From Odontesthes bonariensis (taxonomy: Eukaryota; Chordata; Actinopteri; Atheriniformes; Atherinopsidae): a stretch of 64,000 nucleotides of DNA. A model generated the notes under the pieces. It ran no database searches and was not told where the DNA came from. It saw nothing but the letters and a program-made list of their open reading frames with translations. The stretch spans positions 5,987,001 through 6,051,000 of the forward strand of contig NC_134512.1 in assembly GCF_027942865.1 (NCBI RefSeq), in the 5' to 3' direction. A program made the position numbers and the translations under genes. This document shows positions 55,450 to 64,000 of this stretch, in pieces (position 1 is the first letter of the stretch; each line of letters opens with the position of its first letter).

Positions 55450-55865
55450 AGCTGCGGTCGGCAACTTTTTTTTAGTCATATTAGCTTGAACTGTCATGGG
55501 ATTCTGGAAGTAGAATATTAAATAGGCTGTTTAGAAAAAATAACGAAATCTGTAGCTCCCTCTGAAGCCTGTAATCATGCTTGCAAAAACCGAGCGCTCC
55601 CGGCTGTTTTTAACCAATCAAGTTAGGGTGGAGGAATCCTACCTGTCAATCACAGCTTGTGCACACGCTGCTGAGCGTGAGTCTGCCCCAGCTTGTGTGC
55701 GCTCACACTGGTGTGTACTCACGTGCACAACCTCGTCCACAGAGGGGGAGGGGTTTGGGGGGCGATTCGGAGCTTGTTAGAGGTTGGGGGAGGGACCTGA
55801 AAGTTGTATCAGTTCGAATTTTCCGACTTTAGACTCGCAATTTTGAAAACCTGCTGACTGCAGCT
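55450..55865. mobile_element. TTAA-flanked MITE, family A copy 3
   Basis: Ends AGCTGCGGTCGGCAAC and, reversed, AGCTGCAGTCAGCAGG, with TTAA at 55446-55449 and 55866-55869. Same orientation as copy 1. Contains the uninterrupted site GAGCGTGAGTCTGCCCC. Confidence 0.9.
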
Positions 55866-55869
55866 TTAA

Positions 55870-56177
55870 GTGAAACTACAACAGCTGGTTGTTTGGGAGA
55901 ATGTCATAGCCTATATAAAATTATAATGGGCTTCAAAAAAGTGATCACAGCCAAATATGACAAAAGATGAGGCTAGCCTTTCATTTCTGACAGCTGAACA
56001 TTGCACATCTACATACATTAAACAAAATAAACGAGAGGAACAACCGTCTTTTTTTTTCTTCTTAAACAATGTTTTATATTGTTTTCATATAATTTGCTGA
56101 TGGCAATTATAGAATGCGAGTGCGTGTGTTATATTGAAAGCGAGGCTGGGTGTGTCTATGAATATAGACAACAGTGA
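55870..56177. other. No gene recognised
   Basis: AT-rich sequence between the MITE and the L1 poly(A) end; nothing identified. Confidence 0.3.
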
Positions 56178-57080
56178 GGTTTTTTTTTTTTTTTTTTAAA
56201 TGTGTTTAATTTTTTCAATAAGCAGACATACAAAAGACAAGACTAGACAGAATAATAAAACGACGACAACAACAACAACAAGCTGGGAACAACAACAGAA
56301 AAATCAAAAACCCAAACGGAAAGATCAGTTCCAGATAGATGTGACAGGTACATTATACAGTATAAAATGAGCTAGAGATACAGCGGGAGCTGAAAATTCT
56401 TCCAAAGGTGTTAGTATTGGAGTGCAAAAGACAGGTAAGAAAGTCCAGAGGTATGTATTCCATTATTGTCCTGTGCCATCCTCTCAATGAGGGGGCTTTA
56501 TCTGAAATCCAGCGCTGTAGAATATTTTTCCTGGCGCAGAATGACATAACATTATACAGCTTCTTCTGGTACATATCAGTCACACGCTCACTGGGAAGGC
56601 CCAGAAGGAGAGAGACTCGGGTCGAGATCGAGGTCCTTTTTCAGAATCTTTTGCATTTCAAATAAGACATTACTCCAATAATTTTGTATTTTAACACAGG
56701 ACCAGAAACAGTGAGTAAGATCACCAATTTCTGTCTTACATTTAAGACAGAGTGGAGAGACATCCTTCCTGTACTTGGAGAGACGGCTTGGACTAACATG
56801 TGCTTTATGCAGTATCTTAAATTGCATCGCTCTTGTCCGGTTACAAACAGTTATTTTTCTTGCATTATCCCAGATGTCCTCCCACATCTCCTCATTAATC
56901 ACAACACCCAGTTCCCTCTGTGAGTTTTTTTTTAGGTGCTGTACAAGCAAATCATAGCGTCTCTGTACAACGACAAAGACCTTTAGGTAACACTTCCAAG
57001 GGAGTAACTTTGATTTTGACATTGGTGGGGACACAAAAGTGCTCCACGACCGTTTTTTTTTTTTTGCATTACCAATCATA
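56178..57080 (-). pseudogene. L1 LINE, 5'-truncated, ORF2 C-terminal part
   Basis: On the minus strand: WEDIWDNARKITVCNRTRAM, then QFKILHKAHVSPSRLSKYRK, and the cysteine motif CLKCKTEIGDLTHCFWSC. This is the C-terminal region of teleost L1 ORF2. A frame change near 56585 is followed by LYNVMSFCARKNILQRWISD and a stop around 56355. The 3' end is a poly(A), seen on the plus strand as a T run at about 56180-56197. Endonuclease and RT are missing. Confidence 0.85.
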
Positions 57081-57104
57081 AGTTAATGGCATGCAGATGC
57101 TATA

Positions 57105-57330
57105 TGTTAACGAGCCATCCTAATGTTTAGGGAGTTGGTCTTTAAATCACAGGGTTGCAGGCTCAAATCCCACGATTAGGCTACCTCTGTTTACACCCCC
57201 ATCCATGACTGGAGTGACCTTGAGCAAAACAACTAACCCAACATTGCTCCATTACTGTAACCAATAATGTGTTCTTATAAGTCGCTTTGGATAAAAAAAG
57301 TCAGCTAAGTGTTATGTAATGTAACTCATA
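57105..57330 (+). repeat. tRNA-derived SINE
   Basis: A tRNA-like head contains a B-box-like GGTTGCAGGCTCAAATCC (57153-57170), preceded by a weak A box. The tail region has TAAGTCGCTTTGGATAAA and a TGTAATGTAA end, a 3' end that fish SINEs share with L2-type LINEs. About 225 bp, no coding. Confidence 0.7.
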
Positions 57331-57682
57331 TAATGAAAGTCAAGGAGGCAACTTCAGAGAGTTCTCAACTTTATTCTATTATAAAGGATGTTTGGGGCTG
57401 TAGTGGTGAAACAGTGCATAATACAGTACATTCTGTAATTTTCATGATTTGTCTACTCGTTTTAATTGAATTAATCGAGGCTTGATATTTAGGCTATTGC
57501 AATGACCGTATCTGCTAATGTTGTTATGACGTTCGATAGCCAACCAAGTGTAGCGAGAAACGGGTAGCTAATCAGACAAGGATATCTACGTGAAAGAGGG
57601 GGGGTTTCGAGCTGTCACATACATTTAACCCTTTATGTGCCATATTAATGGAGGACAGCGGTTGTATTGGTCGTGATTACAC
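57331..57682. other. No gene recognised
   Basis: No coding remnant or paired termini were seen in this stretch. Confidence 0.3.
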
Positions 57683-57688
57683 AGTAGG

Positions 57689-58862
57689 CAGGGTATCTGC
57701 ACATTTTTTATCAACAAATTTAATGACTTTTAAGACCTTTTTAAGCCCTAAGAATAAAAATTAAGACCAAACGGCAAAAATATATATAAAACTAGGCTGT
57801 TCGGTTTAACAAAGCCCATTGTATTTTAGCAACAGTGCAAACAGTCAGTGCATATTTACAAACATAAAGTGCATGTCAGGCAACTGCCTTCTCAATAATA
57901 CAACAATACTACTGTAAATAACATACAAACAGTGTGTAAACAAACTGCTGCCATTTGTCTGTCTGTTTGTCTGAGGCTCTGAGCAAAATAAATTCATTAT
58001 TGAACCTAATTTTCAAGTTATGTCTACTGTGCCTTTACAAGTAGCAAAACGATTTTACTACCCAAGTTAACTTAAACCAGAACTTTGGGCAACTCACGTG
58101 AAGCACAGACTATGGACAGTGACTTTTCATTGCATAAACCACACGATAAAATTTAATTTCCTTCTGGATCAATAAAGTATCTCCAATCTAATTAATTTTT
58201 TTTAAAAACGAGCACAGACCGCTCATACAGTCAATGGCACGTACCCATAGAAAACTATCGACTGCTAACAACCATGATCAGTAACCTACACAAACCCAGA
58301 CACATAATGGCTCGGCGGCCAGCAATCGGATAAACCAATGAAGTGAATCAATCCTGTGAAAGAATGAAAACAAGTGAATGAAACCTGCACTCACCCATTA
58401 TGAAGTTAACTCTGCCAGCCCCTCCGTAATCTTGCCCCTGCTCAGCCAACTCCTTGACGTCTTGTATGGTTGGTAACGTTACTGCGGCTAGCATTAGCAA
58501 CTAGGCTGCTAGGCATGCTAAATCGGTAAGCATTAGGCTACTGAAGAAAGCTAGTCTTTTTAGCTACGTTATATTATCATCTTTCTTCTAGGCTATAAGT
58601 TAACCTTTGTTTACGGCCACTGGCCCTAACCTGACGCGCTAGCTGTCAAATCACCGTACGTTTTAACCGGAAGTACTGGCGCACACACAAAATTTCGAAC
58701 GTCAGCGGTCGCCATATTGTGCACAGAGCGAAAATCGTCTCTCCAGACATATCTTTCGTTCATTCCGCCCAGATGAAATTTAATGCCACTCTTAGAAAAT
58801 CGGAAAAACGTATTTTTTATTTAAGACTTTTTAATACTTTTTAAGGATCCGCGGAGACCCTG
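57689..58862. mobile_element. 1.17-kb non-autonomous DNA transposon (CAGGGT ends)
   Basis: Starts CAGGGTATCTGC and ends, reversed, CAGGGTCTCCGC. AGTAGG lies on both sides (57683-57688 and 58863-58868). The subterminal zones contain CTTTTTAAG/CTTAAAAAG motifs on both ends. CAGGG ends suggest hAT; only six bases of direct repeat are visible where eight would be expected. No coding region. Confidence 0.7.
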
Positions 58863-58869
58863 AGTAGGG

Positions 58870-59700
58870 GGCTGAATATTGGTAGGGACGTGACCCTAGC
58901 GTCCCTACCCAAAATTACGCCCTTGAACACTTCACAATACTGTCTGCGTATTAGAATGTGCATCCCGCTCACTTATTTCCTACTTTGCACGGACTTCCAG
59001 TGTAGCCTAACTCCTGGCCAATTCCCACCTTCTCCAGTATTACAGCATAACTCGCGGCCATTTCAGGTGATCACGGCACCGCAGCTCCACTTTCAGCTGC
59101 GGAGCGCCTGCAGCCGGTGTTCCGCCGAGAGACCACGGCACCGATCCTCCCGAGCAGGCCATCAAACCGGGTCCTGGCGAGCCCGAAACACCGCTGGAAG
59201 TGGCCGTCATCCAGACGGAACTCCTGGAGAAGGCGGTGATTTAATTTTTTTATTTTATTTATTTTATTTAGTCAGGGACAATGTGCAAAGTACATTAATT
59301 ACAAAGTAAAGAGATGACCTGCACCAGATTGTAGCTTAGAAGCTAATTTCCATCTGCAGTCCCATCTGCATGTCACAGACAGCGCCTGTCCATCTGTCTC
59401 CACGTCACTGTCGTCCAGAATCTCAACGCTGATAGGCTGTCTGACGCGAATATTTTGCCAAAGTTGGATATTTTGAACTTGCGCAGATTTGAATATTTTC
59501 ACTCGCACGGCGGCTTGCGCCACCTCACCGCGCCTCATCGCGCCGCCGGCTTGAATCCGCGTCTATTCGTGTCTTTGCATTGACTTTGTATGTAATCGCG
59601 TCGCGCGACCGCGTCTGGTGTGAACGCACCGTAAGAGACGCGCTCAGGCGCGTTTTTTTTTTTTTTTAAATCTTGGAGTACCACTCGTTGTGCACTTAAC
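58870..59700. other. Mixed repeat debris upstream of the hAT transposase gene
   Basis: Holds a 10-bp perfect hairpin (GGTAGGGACG at 58881-58890 with CGTCCCTACC at 58900-58909) that resembles hAT end sequence. A probable LINE 3' end on the minus strand lies at about 59236-59340 (TTAGTCAGGGACAATGTGC), and a GC-rich MITE-like stretch ends GGTGTGAACGCACC (59615-59628). No intact gene. Confidence 0.4.
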
Positions 59701-59706
59701 AACAAG

Positions 59707-62700
59707 ATGGAGCGGCAGAAGAAAAAGCTATCCGACGCGCAAAACAGAAAAAGGAAAAGGGAGAAGGATAAAAATGTTGGCAGGATGAAAAAAAGCCTTT
59801 CAATGTGGTTGAACGATAGCAGGTAAGTACCGTCAGTGTGTTAGCAGTACAGTAAATATTCAGGTTAGCTAAAGCTAGCCTAATACGGAATCGTCCCATA
59901 TTTGGCTATTAAATGTTGCCTCCCCTATTGACGCGATTTGTTTCGTATTTTTATGAATATTTGATACATACGCCTGTCACACACACATATCCACACACTA
60001 AGTGTAAGAATGACCGAAATAAAAGTCAGGAAATATTAACACAGGTAAGCTAAACTGTTGTGGCGGCAGTTCCCAGCTATGTTTCAACGCTTAGCCCTCA
60101 AGTGCTGCAATTTATTCACTCATATGTACATTTATTATTATTGATTCTTTAATTAAAGATAAGCTGTACACGTTTATGTGTGTATCAGACAAATTAGTCC
60201 TCAGTGTCACTATAGCCCTTAGACTCAAAAAGCTTGGTGACCCATGTTACCAACCTTTTTGGCAGAGGGACACTTGAGTTTAAATGTCTTATTCAATATC
60301 ACTACAGTGGTGTGTGTTGTGATGTATCTGGTAAGTCAGATCAGATGAAATGTCCAATCAGTAACTGTTATCCAACAAGGAGATCATTTAAATTAAAGTT
60401 TAATTTCTATTGTGGTTTGACTGCTGTATTTTTAAACCTACTTAACACAAAATTAATGTCATTCAGCTGTGAGGATGGAGAGAAGGAAGAGAAGATGACA
60501 GAGGAAGAATCAGGACAGACTGGGGAAGGCACCAGGTTGGTCTAATGCAGGCGGAAGTGAGGGAATAGCTACTTAATCCCAAGCAATAACGTGTAAACAT
60601 TATTTTTAAAAACTGCATTAAGATCTGTAATTTTTACAACTAATATATAATGCTTTTTTGACCATATGACTTAGTGCTGAATGCCACAGACAAAGGGTGA
60701 AGGAGACAGACACGAGGTCAGTGATAGAGGAGACAAGTGATGACATCAGGTAGGAATAATTACATTAGGGAGGCAACAAAAACCTATATACCATGACGGT
60801 TTGAATTTCTGATGACCATCTTTCATTGTGTTCTTTTTTGGGAAAATTAGTTCAGGCAGACATGGTGAGTTAATCACCACAAAGGAGAATGTGGAACAGA
60901 AAGGTGCAGATGAGGGAGAGAAGCAGAGAGGACCAGATGATGAAGAGGGAGAGGAGCAGAGAGGTCCAGATGATGATGAAGAGGGAGAGAAGCACAGAGC
61001 TGCAGAGGAGAGGGCTGAGGCAAGGCTTTATTCAGAAGATCCATCTGAATGGCCTTTACCACACAAAATGGGGGACACATTTAGGCAGTACATTTTTGAA
61101 AATGGCCCACAGAAAGTTTCTGATGGCCCATATCCAAGATCAGAGAAGAGTAAGAGGTGTTTTTCCAAAGTGTACTGTTTTCGTATAATGTCTAATGGAG
61201 AGAAAGTTGAACGAGATTGGTTACTGTATTCCAAAAATACTAACAGAGTCTATTGTTTTGCGTGTAAGCTTTTTGGTGAAGCTAAAGTTTCTGATACATG
61301 CCTTGTGACAGGGTACAATAACTGGCGATGTCTTTCAAAAACACTGAAGCACCATGAAACCAGTAGTTCTCACATAAACGCTTATCTGATGTGGAAAGAA
61401 ATGGTATCTCGCTTACGCCTAGGTAAGACTATTGATAGTGAACTGCAGAGAACCATGGCAGCTGAAAAAGCACACTGGAGAAGTCTGTTGACTCGAGTTA
61501 TTGACTGCATACTCTTCCTTGCAGAGAGAAACTTGCCACTACGGGGGAAAAATTCTCATTTAGGAAATCCTAAAAATGGAAATTTTCTGGGAATCCTTGA
61601 GCTCATTGCACGATATGATGTCACACTGGCAGAACATCTTAGAAAGGCTGCCTCCAAACAAACCACTGGATATCTGACATGGTGCACTCAGAATTAATTT
61701 TTAGATTCAATATCAGAGTGTGTTTTGGGTAAAATATCTGCCCAGATCAAAGCCTCTAAGTACTTTGCAGTGGAACTGGACTGCACACCTGATATTTCAA
61801 AGCAAGAGAAGGCCTCAGTCATTATTCGATATATTAATACTGATGAGAAGAAAAAAGTCACTATTGCAGAGTCTTTTGTGGGGTTCACTGCTGTGAAGGA
61901 CACAACTGGGAAAGGCCTCACAGATACACTAACAGGGGTTCTGGAGAGTCTGGGGTTGGATTTGGCTAATTGTAGAGGGCAAAGTTACGACAATTGCTCT
62001 AATATGAGGGGAATAAACAAGGGTGTTCAAGCTTTAATACAACAGAGATGTCCAGAGGCTCTATTCATCCCCTGCTGCAGCCACAGCCTGAACCTTTTGT
62101 TATGTGATGCAGCCTCATCTAGCAGGGAGTGTCTAACTTTTTTTGGCACTGTTCAAAGATTGTACACAATCTTTTCGTCTTCTGTGAAGAGGTGGGACAT
62201 TCTCACAGAGTTTGTCGACATCACACTGAAGCCTCTGAGTGACACCCGGTAGGAGGCAAAGCTAGACTCTGTCAAAGCTATACGTTTCCAGATGGGGGGG
62301 ATTTTAGATGTACAAAAGCTTGTAGAAGTGGCAGGAGACAGGAAGATTGTCTCAGAGGCAAAATCACTATCTGATCAGATTGTCAGTATGGAGTTCCTTG
62401 TGTGCCTCATAATTTGGTATGACTTATTATGTGAGATCAACTTTGCAAGCAAGGCACTACAAGCAGTAGATGTGTCAATGGACACAGCCATTAGGCTAAT
62501 CGAGTCGCTGAAAGAATTTTTGCTCAAGTATAGAGAAGAGGGCTTTCAGAAATCACTTGACATTGCAAGCAAAATAGCCATCGAAATGGATGCTTCTCCT
62601 GAATTCAAAGAGAAACGACTTAGGAAGCAAAATAATTTCCCAGATGACAATTCATGCACTGGTCATCATGAAAAGGAACCCACAAGGCACTTCAGGTTCA

Positions 62701-63210
62701 TGGTTTTCAATGTTATTGTTGACACACTCCTCCAAGAGCTGTCTGAGAGGTTTTCCAATTTTCAACTTGTGTCTGAGAAATTTAAATTCATCACTAAAAT
62801 GGAGCACATGACAAGAGCTGAGCTGGAGGAATCAGTGACCACATATGACCTGACCACTTGTGATGTTTCAAGAGATATAATTCAAGAAATATACCCAGCA
62901 AGCCGTCTACTGAAGGGTTACAAGGCTCTAGAAATTAAATTTCCTAATTCAAGAGGACCTTGATTTGGTATTTCCAAATTTGACAGTAGCCCTTAGAGTA
63001 TTTTTAACCATGCCTCTGACAGTTGCATCTGCAGAGAGATCATTTAGCAAGCTGAAGCTCATCAAAACATACCTTCGTTCAAATATGAGCAATGATCGCT
63101 TGTCCCAGTTAGCAGTGATCTCTATTGAAAACAGTGTGGCACGGTCTATTTCATTTGATGTTATAATTGACAAATGGGCAAATGCAAAGTCACGGAATGT
63201 AACAGTTTAA
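59707..63210 (+). pseudogene. Nearly intact hAT transposase gene (TTF-finger/ZMYM1-like)
   Basis: Exons: 59707-59822, 60467-60535, 60675-60749 and 60851-63210, all with GT-AG borders and matching phase. The N-terminus is very basic (MERQKKKLSDAQNRKRKREK); an acidic repeated stretch follows (RGPDDEEGEEQRGPDDDEEG); then a TTF-type zinc finger (VYCFACKLFGEA with HHETSSSH); the catalytic hAT core (VELDCTPDISKQEKASVIIR, CRGQSYDNCSNMRGINKG, CCSHSLNLLLCDA); and the C-terminal dimerisation region (TVASAERSFSKLKLIKTYLR). About 870 codons. Three lesions only: TAA at 61695-61697, TAG at 62250-62252 (a Trp is expected there) and a frameshift near 62950. Such proteins excise hAT elements. Terminal repeats were not identified, so a domesticated origin cannot be fully excluded. 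Confidence 0.85.
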
Positions 63211-63344
63211 ATGTCATAAATGTTAAAACTCTGACATGGACTCCAGGCTGTTAAGATTTCATATTTCCGCTACATAAAATGTTGAGCACTGAGTACCACT
63301 ACTGTTATATATTTGTACTTTATTAAACTTCTTATTTGTTTATA

Positions 63345-64000
63345 GAGATGCACCAGATCCTGATTTTTAAGGTCCTGCCGGATACCGGATCCACTGCTTA
63401 AGATCCTGCCGTAACCGTAACCGGATACCGGATCCTACTCGGATCATCAGCTAGTACAATAATGCAGTGAAAACCACTTTACAGTTCATTTCCTTTCCTT
63501 AACAGATGAAATACGCAATAACTTCTAACATTATCTATTTTATTTGAATATAGTCACTTGGAACACACCGCTGAAATGTTCAGCTTAACGTCATTTGTGT
63601 ACAGGCTTATTATTCTGTTCAATCCAAAGAACAAATAAAGAGAGCAAAAAATGACATTATTACTAAAGAGAATGAGGCCTGTCATAAACAGCAAGCCATA
63701 AAGTGCTCTTTGAAAAGTAAAAGAAAAGAGTAAAAGAATCCAACAAAACATAGGCCTACTGCATTTACAAACTAAAATATAGCAAATTTAGCACATGTAT
63801 AACTCTTGGATACAAAATTTTAATAGGCCTGGTAAATGTAATGAAAAAAAATGTAGGCTAATAGTAGCCTATTAACTGCAGAATGATTTTTTTTCTCAGA
63901 AAAAAAAACACTGGGAATCTTGATAATCATCATGAATGCCTACAGTCATGGAACATAGGCTATTTCACTTCTATTTCAAGCACTTAACTGTAGGCTTAAT
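63345..64000. mobile_element. Probable 5' end of another hAT element, cut by the window edge
   Basis: TAGAGATGCACCAGATCC at 63346 resembles hAT termini of the type TAGAGATGCACCGAT, and CCGGATACCGGATCC motifs repeat over 63378-63440, as in subterminal binding arrays. The other end would lie beyond 64000. No coding remnant within the window. Confidence 0.5.

Noticed and set aside
1..64000. CRISPR array or tRNA/rRNA genes
   Set aside because: No regularly spaced direct repeats of the right form, and the only tRNA-like sequence is the degenerate head of a SINE at 57105.

Overview
The window looks like the genome of a ray-finned (teleost) fish. Evidence: an intronless kbtbd13 orthologue; a ten-exon BAAT/ACOT-type thioesterase gene with GT-AG introns; vertebrate-style AATAAA signals; and a transposon mixture typical of teleosts (PIF/Harbinger, many hAT families, TTAA-target MITEs, Ty3/Gypsy, L2/Rex1-like, Rex3 and RTE-like LINEs, a teleost-type L1, a tRNA-derived SINE). 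I see no bacterial genes, operons or CRISPR arrays, and no endogenous retrovirus. All identifications come from reading the sequence and from known family motifs; no database search was possible.

Layout. 1-4.2 kb: Harbinger debris, a THAP-domain coding exon split by a MADF-encoding Harbinger-like element, then GC-rich coding-type minisatellites. 4.2-6.9 kb: a decayed Ty3/Gypsy pol on the minus strand, cut by a 474-bp MITE with TAA target duplications. 6.9-15 kb: three LINE fragments head to tail on the plus strand; the largest (RTE-like) is split by a 1.58-kb hAT element. 16.4-17.9 kb: kbtbd13, the first host gene, on one exon. 19-22.1 kb: a minus-strand L2-like LINE that has taken a MITE, plus a second MITE that itself holds a third, and then a Rex3 tail. 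23.5-26.8 kb: more repeats, including a hAT element with a perfect 8-bp target duplication. 29-30.1 kb: a dense array of the palindrome ACTAGT and a long near-perfect hairpin, just upstream of the second host gene.

30.35-43.12 kb: the BAAT/ACOT gene. Ten exons with consistent phases give a 436-codon reading frame with the Ser/Asp/His hydrolase triad and a possible C-terminal peroxisomal signal. Four of its introns are swollen by transposons: a BED-finger hAT, two TTAA MITEs, a 1.9-kb hAT carrying a RecQ-like helicase fragment, a GCGTATG-rich element and a LINE fragment. 43.8-51 kb: a ZMYM-type hAT deletion derivative, MITEs, a Tc1 remnant and apparent scraps of a decayed duplicate of the thioesterase locus. 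51.9-55.1 kb: a decayed Harbinger element with both its MYB-like and nuclease genes. 56-57.3 kb: a 5'-truncated L1 and a SINE. 59.7-63.2 kb: an almost intact hAT transposase gene broken only by two in-frame stops and one frameshift. The window ends inside the start of another probable hAT element.

Only two host genes are well supported, and they have no obvious functional link: a CUL3-adaptor-type kelch protein and an acyl-CoA thioesterase. Most of the structure is a record of nested transposition, which can be ordered in time from target-site duplications and from interrupted reading frames.
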